Source: a virus
Direction: 5' to 3' (one strand)
IMG/VR virus record: IMGVR_UViG_3300020084_001170
Coordinates: 1-24,212 of that record
DNA length: 24,212 bases
Positions within the stretch are counted from its first letter, which is position 1, and every line of letters starts with the position of its first letter. Made by a program: the position numbers and the translations under genes. Below the pieces are notes generated by a model, which was not told the DNA's origin, searched no databases, and saw nothing but the letters and a program-made list of their open reading frames with translations. This document shows, piece after piece, positions 15,212-23,491 of this stretch.

Positions 15212-16017
15212 CAAACTTCTTGTGGTTCATATTTTATATCTCTTTCTTTAATAAAAAGATATTCTCTTTTAGCGGAGTCAATCCAGAATTTAACTTCATC
15301 TTCAGATAATCTATCATCACCATTTTTGTAATTCCAGAAAATTGACCCATCTCTTAAATTCATATGTTTGTAACCGATTCTTGGTATTGTCATAATTTTA
15401 ACATTGTTATTTGTCATTCTTAACAAGAACTCATAACCAAACGTGAGTTTGAAAGAATCTTTTAACATTCCAAAATCAACGAAAGATTTTTTTCTTATGA
15501 CCATTCCAGATATTTGGAAATTTTGGTATGTAAGTAAAGTTTCATTATCCAAGTAACCCATTTCAGTTGAAAAGTTTGCAGCAAAAGTTGCTTCATTGGT
15601 AAAACCCACAAAAACACCTTTATAGTCCACATCAACAACTATTGGTAAAAATGCGTCAACATTACCATAAATGTCCATATAATTTTTTGCATTCTTGAAC
15701 CAAATTTTGGAGTATTCATCGTCAAATTCCAAAATAGAAACCCACTCAGATGTTGCTTTACTAACACCATAATTTACCTGGTTTGCAAAACTTGGGCTTC
15801 CGTCAAATTCTTCTATAATTACATCTAATGTTCCAAAATCAAAACTTGAAACAAAATTTTGAAAATAACTTTCTCCTACGTGAACAATAATTAATTCACT
15901 AACTAAACCTTCTTGGTTTTTTACAGAAGTTATTGCCTTTTCAAAAAATTCTTCAAAGTCTACTGCTTTACCAGATTTTATTGGTAATATAACCGATATT
16001 GTGTTTTTACTTTCCAT
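15211..16017 (-). CDS. Family 2 type glycosyltransferase
   Basis: This 268-residue protein starts at the ATG at 16017, two bases past the previous stop; a TTG at 16035 is the less likely alternative. The N-terminus (TISVILPIKS) is the first strand of a GT-A fold. DGSPSFANQVNYGVSKATSE then WVSILEFDDEYS (72-103) matches the GT2 pattern of an 'N-x-G-x-x-x-A-x-G' helix followed by a D-x-D-like acidic cluster (E97-F-D-D-E), which binds metal and nucleotide sugar. The acceptor side includes GMVIRKKSFVDFGMLKDSF and a GYEFLLRM element, in the place of the GT2 'E-D-x-x-L' step. It probably adds a sugar to a phage or host glycan. It is coupled to the sigma factor gene by a one-base overlap. Confidence 0.75.
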   Translation of the reverse strand: MESKNTISVILPIKSGKAVDFEEFFEKAITSVKNQEGLVSELIIVHVGESYFQNFVSSFDFGTLDVIIEEFDGSPSFANQVNYGVSKATSEWVSILEFDDEYSKIWFKNAKNYMDIYGNVDAFLPIVVDVDYKGVFVGFTNEATFAANFSTEMGYLDNETLLTYQNFQISGMVIRKKSFVDFGMLKDSFKLTFGYEFLLRMTNNNVKIMTIPRIGYKHMNLRDGSIFWNYKNGDDRLSEDEVKFWIDSAKREYLFIKERDIKYEPQEV

Positions 16018-16018
16018 A

Positions 16019-17080
16019 TTAATCAATTGTTTCAAATTTATTTAGTTGTTCTTCAAATGTTTTCATTCTTGTTTCTATCATTTCTGAAAAAACACTAATA
16101 ACATTTTTTTCAAAGTTTTCGATGTTTGAGTATTGCTCAACAGTTTTATCCATAGCATCAAAAAGTTCTGGGTTCAAATTATCTTCTAACCAGTTCTGTG
16201 TAAAATCGGCAACAACTTCAACCAATGAATTTTTATTTGCTAACCAAATTCCGTTGTCTTCGTTCAACCATTCTGGTTGTAAATGTGGTAACATACCAAT
16301 AACTGGAACACCAGATTTCATTGATTCTAATGGGAATGTACCAAAACCACTTGTTTGATCAATCCATACCGAAACAAAACTTTCTTTAAGTGCTGTTGCA
16401 AATTCTTTTTCTGTTAGTCCTCTTAAATCTCTAAATGTAATCCATCTATATTGTGGAAACTTAACATAGAATTGTTTAATTAAATTTACAGTTTCCCTTT
16501 GATCTCTTGAATGGATTGAAATGATAGTTTTTGCTGGGTTTTCACTTTTAACAAAACAATCACTTATTATAGGTTTTATAATTTCGAAAGAAACTTTTCT
16601 CATAATTTGTTCAATATGGGTTTTTTGTGTTTCGGAAGTTGTGATACATTTAAAAAACCCTAATTGTTGCCAGTTTTGTCCAGGTTGTAGTGTTTCAAAA
16701 ATATGGTCATAAGCTTGTGCTATAACAACTTTTCCACAAGGTAACTTTTTTACTTGGTCCATAACATATCCAAAAATTTCTGGTATAATTAAAATATCAT
16801 CTGGTGAAATTTCTAAATTACCATCATCAATAGATTTATGTTGTAGTTCATTCATATATTCTTCACCTAACCATTCACCAACACCAATATATTCTTTGTT
16901 TTCGTGTAATATTATAGGATTGTAACCATCTTTTTTTAAGACCATAGCGATTTGATAAGTCAGTCTAACTGAAGCTTTCGCATTTCCTTTAGTATCCTGG
17001 ACAACAAAGTATAATCTGGATTTTTTGTCCTTCATACTTTGAACTGCTTTTTCTAATTTTTTTATCTGTTCGGCATTCAT
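16019..17080 (-). CDS. Family 4 (GT-B) type glycosyltransferase
   Basis: This 353-residue enzyme probably transfers a sugar from a nucleotide donor. A short helical leader (1-22) precedes an N-terminal Rossmann half (RLYFVVQDTKGNAKASVRLT, with later strands PIILHEN, DDILIIPEIFG and KVVIAQAYDHIFE). The C-terminal half begins at TIISIHSRDQRETVNLIKQF (about 185). SVWIDQTSGFGTFPLESMKS followed by GVPVIGM (237-263) is the donor-binding signature of GT4 enzymes: the Gly-Phe-Gly turn, E252 and the G-V-P-V strand. The usual E-x7-E is relaxed to a single clear Glu. It ends two bases before the GT2 start, so the two glycosyltransferases are probably made together. Acceptor and sugar are unknown. Confidence 0.75.
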   Translation of the reverse strand: MNAEQIKKLEKAVQSMKDKKSRLYFVVQDTKGNAKASVRLTYQIAMVLKKDGYNPIILHENKEYIGVGEWLGEEYMNELQHKSIDDGNLEISPDDILIIPEIFGYVMDQVKKLPCGKVVIAQAYDHIFETLQPGQNWQQLGFFKCITTSETQKTHIEQIMRKVSFEIIKPIISDCFVKSENPAKTIISIHSRDQRETVNLIKQFYVKFPQYRWITFRDLRGLTEKEFATALKESFVSVWIDQTSGFGTFPLESMKSGVPVIGMLPHLQPEWLNEDNGIWLANKNSLVEVVADFTQNWLEDNLNPELFDAMDKTVEQYSNIENFEKNVISVFSEMIETRMKTFEEQLNKFETID

Positions 17081-17085
17081 ACTTT

Positions 17086-17388
17086 TTATATTTTATTTAT
17101 TATTTTCTTAATTAATAATGAATTAAATGCAATTTTAAATGGTATTGAAACTTCATTTGATTTCATACCTAAATCTTCATCAACTTCATTTGATTCTGTT
17201 AATACTGTTTCTAAAAAATTTTTAATTAATTCATATTTTACTAAATGAATTTGTTTTTCTTCCTTTTTTTCTGTTGCCATATCAACGTCGCCACCATCAA
17301 GCTCTTCTTTAAGTTCAGCCGTAAATTGTACATATTCATCAACTGCATCAATGTCAATGTAATAGTTTTCATTAAATATTTTAAACAT
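17086..17388 (-). CDS. Hypothetical acidic protein
   Basis: This 100-residue protein is not recognised. It has a strand-like opening (FKIFNENYYIDIDAVDEYVQ), an acidic segment (ELKEELDGGDVDMATEKKEE), then two helices (HLVKYELIKNFLETVLTE and IPFKIAFNSLLIKKIINKI). A TES sequence after the VL helix has the (L)-x-E order seen elsewhere in this window, but here it is probably chance. The start overlaps the HAD-like gene by 8 bases, so it is probably translationally coupled to it. No signal peptide or membrane helix was seen. Confidence 0.65.
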   Translation of the reverse strand: MFKIFNENYYIDIDAVDEYVQFTAELKEELDGGDVDMATEKKEEKQIHLVKYELIKNFLETVLTESNEVDEDLGMKSNEVSIPFKIAFNSLLIKKIINKI

Positions 17389-18043
17389 ATTCTTCTTTTA
17401 TTTTTTTTAATAATAAGTTAAAATCAGATAAAGTGGATATTTCAAAGTCACAATTAATTTCTTTATTATATTCACGAATAAATTTTATAACAGTCTTATT
17501 TTCTGGTTTATTTTTAATTAAATCTGGATTCGATGTTATTAATATGTCTACTTCGTCCCACATTTCAGATTTTGTAACTTCACTATAAAAAACAACCTTT
17601 TCTAATAAACATCCAAATTTTGCTAAAAAAAATAATGATGCTGGCTTTGATTTACCAATTTCATCGGAAACAATCAAAAGTTCGAATTCATCTCTTAATT
17701 CGTAGTACAAATCATTTAATATGTTAAATGTGTTCATTTCTGTTGATGGTGCGTGACCAAATAATTCCATTGTATATTCTTCATACATAAATGAATATAA
17801 TTCTTCTTTATTTTGAAATGAAAAATGTTTCATTAAATCTAAAGAATTGACATCACTAATTATTTCATAGTTAAATGGTTCTGGTGTTGTTTCTTCTTCA
17901 GTATTTCCAGACATATCAAGTTTATATGTTTGACCTATAAATTCATTTTGGTTGCTATAAATTAAATGTTTTTCATAAACTTGTTTAAATTTTTCTATGG
18001 TGTCTCTTAAAACACCATTAATTTCAATCCCTATTCTCTTCAT
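17381..18043 (-). CDS. HAD-like protein with altered catalytic motif
   Basis: This 220-residue protein has the order of a small HAD phosphatase of the deoxyribonucleotidase type, but key residues differ. The opening KRIGIEINGVLRDT corresponds to motif I, normally D-x-D-G-V-x-x-D. Here the nucleophile Asp is E7 and the general acid Asp is N9, while G10, V11 and D14 remain. Motif II fits LLIVSDE (S126), motif III the lysine in KSKPASLFFLAKFG (K131 or K133), and motif IV DEVDILITSNPDLI (D163, E164, D166). With E7 and N9 it probably cannot form the phospho-aspartate, so it may bind a ligand or regulate instead. It overlaps PhoH by 20 bases. The HAD fold is inferred from motif order; another Rossmann-like fold is possible. 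Confidence 0.6.
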   Translation of the reverse strand: MKRIGIEINGVLRDTIEKFKQVYEKHLIYSNQNEFIGQTYKLDMSGNTEEETTPEPFNYEIISDVNSLDLMKHFSFQNKEELYSFMYEEYTMELFGHAPSTEMNTFNILNDLYYELRDEFELLIVSDEIGKSKPASLFFLAKFGCLLEKVVFYSEVTKSEMWDEVDILITSNPDLIKNKPENKTVIKFIREYNKEINCDFEISTLSDFNLLLKKIKEEYV

Positions 18044-18755
18044 ATTTTGACAATATTTTACCTATTAATGGGTTACGAACATTTTTTGCACCTCTAAAAT
18101 CAAAAACACCAATATTTGGAATATCAGTAAATCTTTGTATTGCATCATAAAGACCTGATTGTTTTTTATCTTTATATCTGTCAGTTTGTTCTAAATCACC
18201 TGATATAAAGAATTTACTATTGAAACCTATTCTTGTCAATAAAAGTTTCATTTGATTTGGTGTTGAATTTTGTGCTTCTTCAAAAATTAATATTGAATTA
18301 TCTATGTTCATACCTCTCATATATGCAAGAGCAAAAACTTCTATAATTTCAGCATCCTTTAATTTTTCTCTAGCTTCCTTACCGATAATTTTATTCAATA
18401 AGTAGTAAGAAGGAAAAATATAAGGATCTAACTTTTCTTCTAAATTACCAGGTAATGAACCAAGTTTTTCTTCAGCTTCAACAGCTGGCCTTACAATTAT
18501 AATTTTTTCATAAGAATTATTTGGATCCATAAGTAAATCAACAGCTGCTTTCATTGCTATATATGATTTACCAACACCTGCCGGCCCTGAAGCAATTGTT
18601 ATTTCGTTTGATTTTAAAATATTATAATAATCTTCTTGGTGTTCAGTTAAAAATTTATTTTTTTGTTTTTTCTTAATTACGGAATTAATGTATTCTTTTC
18701 TTGAAAACGGTTTTGATTCGGAATCATCATTCTGTGTAACTTTCTTTCTGTTCAT
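18024..18755 (-). CDS. phoH: PhoH-family P-loop ATPase
   Basis: This is a 243-residue ATPase of the PhoH family, common in marine phages. PhoH-like proteins are linked to RNA metabolism and phosphate stress, but the role in phage is not settled. After a basic leader (1-35) it has LTEHQEDYYNILKSNEITIA and the Walker A motif GPAGVGKS (57-64). VRPAVEAEEKLGSLPGNLEE (88-107) is a hallmark of the family. ILIFEEAQN (155-163) is Walker B with the E-A-Q-N ending, with Glu where most family members have Asp. FISGDLEQTDR is the sensor-like segment after it. The length matches the ATPase core alone. The start lies 29 bases inside the end of the GMD gene, an unusually deep overlap that suggests coupled translation. 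Confidence 0.93.
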   Translation of the reverse strand: MNRKKVTQNDDSESKPFSRKEYINSVIKKKQKNKFLTEHQEDYYNILKSNEITIASGPAGVGKSYIAMKAAVDLLMDPNNSYEKIIIVRPAVEAEEKLGSLPGNLEEKLDPYIFPSYYLLNKIIGKEAREKLKDAEIIEVFALAYMRGMNIDNSILIFEEAQNSTPNQMKLLLTRIGFNSKFFISGDLEQTDRYKDKKQSGLYDAIQRFTDIPNIGVFDFRGAKNVRNPLIGKILSKYEENRD

Positions 18756-19731
18756 AGTCTTTTTTTAATTTGTTTAGCCAATAGTCTATCATTTCGTCTA
18801 ACATCGTTTCAAATGTATAAGTTGGTTCCCAACCAGTTGTAGACTTTAGTTTTTTTGAATCGCCTTTCAAATCATTTAATTCTTCGGGTCTAAAAAATTT
18901 TTCATCTGTTGTAACGTATTTTTTCCAGTCCAATTCTAATTTATTAAATACATACTCAACAAGTTCTTTTACAGAATGTGAAATTCCTGTTGAGCAAACA
19001 AAATCATCTGGTGTTTCTTGTTGTAATATTAACCACATAGCTTCAACGTAATCTTTTGCATGCCCCCAATCTCTTGTTGCCTCTAAATTACCAAGTTTTA
19101 ATTGATCAGATAAACCTAATTTAATTTTTACAGCTTCTTTACAAACTTTGTTTGTTACGAAATTTGTACCACGTCTTGGCGATTCGTGATTAAATAAAAT
19201 ACCATTTGATATAAACATATTGTAAGAATTTCTATAGTTTCTACAAATGTTATATGAAAATACTTTTGCACATCCATAGGGTGATACCGGAGACATCGGT
19301 GTCGATTCTCTTTGATACCCATCATCATCAATGTTGTTTCCAAACATTTCAGAAGAAGACGCTTGGTATAATTTAATTGTTGGGTCAACAAGTTTAATAG
19401 CTTCTAACATATTTAGTGTTCCCATCCCAGTTGCGTTAGCCGTATATATCGGTTGGTCAAATGAAATTCTTACATGTGATTGTGCTGCCAAATTATATAT
19501 TTCGTTTGGTTTTGTTTTTTGTATAACACTAATTAGAGATGATAAATCTGTTAAATCGCCGTAATGTAATTTTAATTGGTTATAAATATCATCAAGTCTT
19601 GATGTTTGGTTTTCTGAAACAGAATTTCTTTTTAATGTTCCGTGAACTTCATACCCTTTATTAAGTAAAAATTCCGCAAGATATGATCCGTCCTGACCAT
19701 TTATTCCTGTTATAAGCGCTATTTTTTTCAT
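18727..19731 (-). CDS. gmd: GDP-mannose 4,6-dehydratase
   Basis: This 334-residue enzyme converts GDP-D-mannose to GDP-4-keto-6-deoxy-D-mannose, the first step to GDP-L-fucose and other deoxyhexoses. It is an extended short-chain dehydrogenase. GINGQDG (9-15) binds NADP, and GDLTD (58-62) and NLAAQSHV (80-87) line the cofactor. ASSSEMFG (124-131) supplies the Ser and E128, and Y152-x-x-x-K156 (PYGCAK) completes the catalytic set. FNHESPRRG and the GNLEATRDWGHAKDYVEAMW stretch are nearly invariant in this family. All active residues are intact and the length is close to the usual. It sits two bases after the fucose synthase gene, the usual partner. Confidence 0.95.
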   Translation of the reverse strand: MKKIALITGINGQDGSYLAEFLLNKGYEVHGTLKRNSVSENQTSRLDDIYNQLKLHYGDLTDLSSLISVIQKTKPNEIYNLAAQSHVRISFDQPIYTANATGMGTLNMLEAIKLVDPTIKLYQASSSEMFGNNIDDDGYQRESTPMSPVSPYGCAKVFSYNICRNYRNSYNMFISNGILFNHESPRRGTNFVTNKVCKEAVKIKLGLSDQLKLGNLEATRDWGHAKDYVEAMWLILQQETPDDFVCSTGISHSVKELVEYVFNKLELDWKKYVTTDEKFFRPEELNDLKGDSKKLKSTTGWEPTYTFETMLDEMIDYWLNKLKKDYEQKESYTE

Positions 19732-19733
19732 TT

Positions 19734-20648
19734 TTATTTTCTTATAAGATTATAGTTTTTTTCAAAATATTCAATAGTTTCTTTTAAACCATTATATATT
19801 GGTGTAAATTTGAAATTTGGTAAATAATTTTTAATTTTACTATTATCACTTGGTTTTCTAAATTGCCCATCTGGTTTTGATGAATCCCATTTTACGGAAC
19901 CTTTAAAGTTCATAAGTTCAACAATAATTTCAACAACATCTTTAATTGCGATTTCTTCTGAAGTTGATAAAATAATTGGTTCATTTTCGGTGTAGTTTTC
20001 TAGAACCCACTCTGTAAGTTTTGCAACGTCACGACTAAATATGAATTCTCTTAATGGTTTTCCAGAACCCCAAATTGTAAAATCAGTTTTGTTTTTTCTA
20101 GCCAGATAACATTTGTGAATTAATGATGGAATTACGTGTCCGTTTTCTATATTGTAATTATCGTTTGGACCATATATGTTTGTTGGTATTACAGACTTAT
20201 AATTTAAATCATATTGTTCTTTGTAAGCCCTAATTTGAATGTCCGACATTCTTTTAGAATAGGCATAAGCATCATTAGAAAAATGCGGTGGACCAAGATG
20301 TATTTTTTTTTCTGTTAATGGGTATTCAACATCGTTTGGAAAAACACAAGTCGACAAAAAAGCTACAAGGTTTTTAATTTTGTATTTTCTAGCTTGTTCA
20401 ATAACATTAGTATTCATCATAATGTTATCGTAAAAAAACTCACCTTTGTATTTCATATTACTACCAACACCACCAACTTTAGCAGCACAATGTATTATAC
20501 CATCAAAATTTGTTTGGTTAAAAAAATTATCAACATCTAAAGTATTTCTTAAATCAACATTATTTGATGATATTTTTATATAATTTTCTTTAGTAAATTC
20601 AGACCCAACTAAACCATAACCACCAGTAATTAAAATTTTATTATTCAT
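19734..20648 (-). CDS. fcl: GDP-L-fucose synthase
   Basis: This 304-residue epimerase-reductase turns GDP-4-keto-6-deoxy-mannose into GDP-L-fucose with NADPH. The cofactor loop is TGGYGLVG (8-15). Family marks are HCAAKVGGVGSN (53-64), LSTCVFP (98-104) with S99 and the catalytic-type C101, and NDAYAYSKRM with Y128 and K132. IPTNIYGPNDNYNIENGHVI and then GSGKPLREFIFSRD are typical of this enzyme. The length is slightly below that of the bacterial enzyme (about 320). It starts directly before the FkbM stop (adjacent stop and start), so it is read in one unit with that gene and gmd, giving a two-step pathway from host GDP-mannose. Confidence 0.94.
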   Translation of the reverse strand: MNNKILITGGYGLVGSEFTKENYIKISSNNVDLRNTLDVDNFFNQTNFDGIIHCAAKVGGVGSNMKYKGEFFYDNIMMNTNVIEQARKYKIKNLVAFLSTCVFPNDVEYPLTEKKIHLGPPHFSNDAYAYSKRMSDIQIRAYKEQYDLNYKSVIPTNIYGPNDNYNIENGHVIPSLIHKCYLARKNKTDFTIWGSGKPLREFIFSRDVAKLTEWVLENYTENEPIILSTSEEIAIKDVVEIIVELMNFKGSVKWDSSKPDGQFRKPSDNSKIKNYLPNFKFTPIYNGLKETIEYFEKNYNLIRK

Positions 20649-21254
20649 TTAATTTATTCTTTTTTGCCAATTTTCCCAAACAAAGTCAAAATTGTAAGTT
20701 AATTTATGTGTTTTAAGTAATTTTTCTTGAAGTTCATTTCTTAAATTTTCTGCGTCTGGTATAAAATTATGAAACTGAACTTGTATGTCTGTAAAAATTT
20801 CTATCAGATTATTTTCAATAAGTGATTTTAATGTTTCGAATTCATCACCTTCAGTATTAATTTTTATTAAATCAATTTTTTCTATTTTATTTTCTGAAAT
20901 AAAATCACAAATTGATTTTATTTGACATTCAATAATTTGTTTACCTACGTTTGAATGGAAACTACTACCATCTTCTGAATAATTTATATTTAATTTTTTA
21001 GTTTCATTTGATAAACCAAAATTAAATACTTTAATTTTTTCGTTACCTAAAAATTTATTTTTAATTTGTTCTGACAAATGTGGTATTGGTTCAAAAACAA
21101 ATATATTACATTTATATTTTTCCCATATTCTACTTGTCCAGTCACCAACGTATCCACCTAAATCAAACACTATTGAATTTTCATCAAGTTGATAATCTAA
21201 TCTTAACGTCGAATCTCCATTTGCCGCAAACCATTCATTAATTTGTTGTTTCAT
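20649..21254 (-). CDS. FkbM-family methyltransferase (first)
   Basis: This 201-residue SAM-dependent methyltransferase probably O-methylates a sugar. IVFDLGGYVGDWTSRI (about 28-43) is the SAM-binding motif I, with G-G-Y-V-G. NIFVFEPIPHLSEQIK is the acidic strand that contacts the ribose. NFGLSN follows, and IDLIKINTEGDEFETLKSL carries the K-I-N-T-E-G-D-E motif that FkbM members use in place of D-x-E-G. The C-terminus contains IFTDIQVQFHNFIPDAE, probably the acceptor side. The start follows the GT10 stop by two bases. Three complete genes of this type lie in the cluster and are diverged from each other, so they likely methylate different positions. Confidence 0.85.
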   Translation of the reverse strand: MKQQINEWFAANGDSTLRLDYQLDENSIVFDLGGYVGDWTSRIWEKYKCNIFVFEPIPHLSEQIKNKFLGNEKIKVFNFGLSNETKKLNINYSEDGSSFHSNVGKQIIECQIKSICDFISENKIEKIDLIKINTEGDEFETLKSLIENNLIEIFTDIQVQFHNFIPDAENLRNELQEKLLKTHKLTYNFDFVWENWQKRIN

Positions 21255-21256
21255 AT

Positions 21257-22105
21257 TTATTGTATTAAAAATTTGTAATTTTCATAAAGATAATTTTCAG
21301 ATAAAATATATTTTTTTGATTCATCAAAATTATTTTTTATCCCAGTTTTGTACAATTCAAAATCAATTTTTTGAATTTCATTTATAACTTCATTAATTTC
21401 TTCAAAAGAGTTTACTATTATCATCCCAGAAGTGTCAAAAACCTCGTCAATTTTTGGATCCCCCCAATAAATTGGTACAGTTCCTGTTACAAAACAATCT
21501 ATTAATTTTTCTGTAAAATACCCAGGCACCCTTGAATTTTCAATTGTTACGTGAAATTTGTAATCTTTTAAAGCTGTTATTTTATTTTCAATGTAATTAA
21601 AGCCTCTACCAAAAATATCAATTGGTAAGTTTTCGTTTTTAATTTTATGTCTCAATTTATGTCCTTCTAATTGTGTTTTATTAGAAATCATCATTGATAC
21701 TAATTTATTTTTTTGGTATTCACAAGACCAGTCCGAATCACTTACCCAACAACCACCAGTAGGTAACCAAAGTGAGTTTGGAATTTTAGGTATAATTTCT
21801 TTATCGTGAGTTAATACATAGTCGTATTTTTTATAATTTGATTCTATCCAATAATAGTTCATAGGTGAAAAAAACTTACATTCTAAAAGCCAAGCTATTT
21901 TTTTAATGGGTAGATTTATTATTGATTGATTCATAATGTTAGACTCTGTAACAAACAATGTTTCGTTTTGATTAATGTTTGGTGACCTATCCCAATAAAG
22001 ATATTGTGATTTTTGTAGTGGAGGTGTTGGGTTATTACTGTATTCACAATGTGAAAAGGCAGCATCAACAATTTTTAATTTTATTTTATTTAAATTTTGA
22101 TCCAT
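21257..22105 (-). CDS. Family 10 alpha-1,3-fucosyltransferase-like
   Basis: This 282-residue enzyme is predicted to move fucose from GDP-fucose to a glycan. I use the ATG at 22105. The longer start at 22156 would lengthen the overlap with the GT11 gene from 16 to 67 bases. The N-terminal half contains VDAAFSHCEYSNN and an aromatic KIAWLLECKFFSPMNYYWIE segment. The GT10 signature is near residues 182-213: YKFHVTIENSRVPGYFTEKL then IDCFVTGTVPIYWGDPKI, with the E-N-S, Y-F-T-E-K-L and V-P-I-Y-W-G elements that bind GDP-fucose. It overlaps the GT11 gene. The presence of a full GDP-fucose pathway two genes away supports fucose as its sugar. Linkage and acceptor are inferred from the family only. 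Confidence 0.82.
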   Translation of the reverse strand: MDQNLNKIKLKIVDAAFSHCEYSNNPTPPLQKSQYLYWDRSPNINQNETLFVTESNIMNQSIINLPIKKIAWLLECKFFSPMNYYWIESNYKKYDYVLTHDKEIIPKIPNSLWLPTGGCWVSDSDWSCEYQKNKLVSMMISNKTQLEGHKLRHKIKNENLPIDIFGRGFNYIENKITALKDYKFHVTIENSRVPGYFTEKLIDCFVTGTVPIYWGDPKIDEVFDTSGMIIVNSFEEINEVINEIQKIDFELYKTGIKNNFDESKKYILSENYLYENYKFLIQ

Positions 22106-22857
22106 TCTTCTAATAATAAATCTTTTATTTCGTGTTTTATTGCTGAACCAAACCATCTACTTGGTGCCACAACAATCTTTTCATTGTTATTATTTAACCA
22201 GGCACCCCACCAAGAAAATGTAGAATTTGCAATTATATTATTTTTGCACATAGACATTAACCATAATTCAATATAGTCAGGGTTACCATCTATGTAAATT
22301 ATTTTATTTTTATAATTTTTAAAACTTTCTTTACACCAATTAATATCGTCAGAAAAAATTAATAAGTTTTCTGGTTTTATAATATCAATTGCTTTATGAT
22401 AGTATGACATTTCACATATTGGGTGATGTAATGGTAAATTTTTATAATCGCCACGTCTTATATGTAACGATGTAGAATTTAAAAAATCAATATCTTTGTA
22501 TTTTTCATTAATGTACTTTAATGAATTTTTGTCAATAGAAAATAAATCTAGAATTTTATTTCTATTATTTTTGAAGTATCTTTCACTCTGGAAATAACCA
22601 TTCAATAAAAGATTTTTTATGTGTGGTATTTTTTCATACGTAAAGCTTGTTTCGTTGTAAAAAAAATCAGGTTTTACTTGTCCAAATTTTAAATCTCTAA
22701 AAATATTCGGTATGTACGTTTCTATTTTTTTATGTCCGATTTTACTTGTTTGTATATCAAAAACACATTCATCATTATTATCTAAAGCTAAAGAATATGC
22801 CGCAGAAATCTGAAACATAAAATTACCCAAACCGCCGGCTAAATTTGTGCTAACCAT
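22090..22857 (-). CDS. Family 11 alpha-1,2-fucosyltransferase-like
   Basis: This 255-residue fucosyltransferase of GT11 type has three family motifs in order: AGGLGNFMFQISAAYSLA (7-24), SLHIRRGDYKN (130-140), where H-I-R-R-G-D-Y is the donor-binding H-x-R-R-x-D-Y, and IIANSTFSWWGAWLN (208-222). The last motif is the clear mark of bacterial alpha-1,2-fucosyltransferases. SYYHKAIDII and LIFSDDINWCKE lie between them as expected. The N-terminus is full length. The gene ends inside the GT10 start (16 bases), so the two fucosyltransferases are probably translated together. Its substrate, typically a galactose-type terminal sugar in the family, is not known here. Confidence 0.9.
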   Translation of the reverse strand: MVSTNLAGGLGNFMFQISAAYSLALDNNDECVFDIQTSKIGHKKIETYIPNIFRDLKFGQVKPDFFYNETSFTYEKIPHIKNLLLNGYFQSERYFKNNRNKILDLFSIDKNSLKYINEKYKDIDFLNSTSLHIRRGDYKNLPLHHPICEMSYYHKAIDIIKPENLLIFSDDINWCKESFKNYKNKIIYIDGNPDYIELWLMSMCKNNIIANSTFSWWGAWLNNNNEKIVVAPSRWFGSAIKHEIKDLLLEEWIKI

Positions 22858-22858
22858 T

Positions 22859-23488
22859 TTATTCGTAAATAATTAAATCCCACTCACTATTATTTTTTTC
22901 AAAAATTTTAATATATTCGTAATTTACATATTTTGGGTTGTAATACCAATCTTCATAAGGAAAATTATTACTACAAACGTCAGAAGAAATTAATTCATAA
23001 CCCATTTGTTTAAATATTTTTCTGGATTCTTTTCGGTATTGATCTCCAAACCTATATTTGTCATGTTCATAAGTTATAACAGAAAATTCTATTTTATCAA
23101 ATGGAATTGCTTTTAGACATTCTAGTGTTACATTTGCTGGCTCTAAATCTAGAGATAAATAATCAATATGATTACTATTATAATAACTTAAAACTTCTTC
23201 AAAGTCTAAAGAAGTACAATCTCTTGTTATTGATTTAGTATTTCTATGACTTGGGTATTTTGATGTTAAACTTTCGTCAATGTCAATTGACAACCCATCC
23301 CAACCAAAATATTTTTCAAGTAAATAGGTGTTGTTTATATGAGTTGGGTGAGCACAACCTAAATCCAAAAAAGTACCATTTTTTTTCCCTTTCAAACAAG
23401 AAAGTACAAACAAATCTTGTGCTGCCTGACTATAGTTATTTTCTATTTTGTCGTAATCTGTAAATGGTAATTTAAGATTTTTTTTCAT
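22859..23488 (-). CDS. FkbM-family methyltransferase (second)
   Basis: This 209-residue protein with an FkbM fold opens with SQAAQDLFVLSCLKGKKNGT and then FLDLGCAHPTHINNTYLLEK (SAM motif I, with an unusual C-A-H-P-T after the first Gly), then GWDGLSIDID for the ribose-binding strand. IDYLSLDLEPANVTLECLKA replaces the common D-V-E-G motif with D-L-E-P. A C-terminal segment with ISSDVCSNNFPYEDWYYNPK is Cys- and aromatic-rich. The two motif changes set it apart from the other copies; it is probably a methyltransferase with a different acceptor. It ends one base before the GT11 start and begins three bases after the third FkbM gene's stop. Confidence 0.8.
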   Translation of the reverse strand: MKKNLKLPFTDYDKIENNYSQAAQDLFVLSCLKGKKNGTFLDLGCAHPTHINNTYLLEKYFGWDGLSIDIDESLTSKYPSHRNTKSITRDCTSLDFEEVLSYYNSNHIDYLSLDLEPANVTLECLKAIPFDKIEFSVITYEHDKYRFGDQYRKESRKIFKQMGYELISSDVCSNNFPYEDWYYNPKYVNYEYIKIFEKNNSEWDLIIYE

Positions 23489-23491
23489 TTT

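Noticed and set aside
16018-16035. Longer GT2 start at a TTG
   Set aside because: The ATG at 16017 directly follows the previous stop and begins just before the first beta strand.
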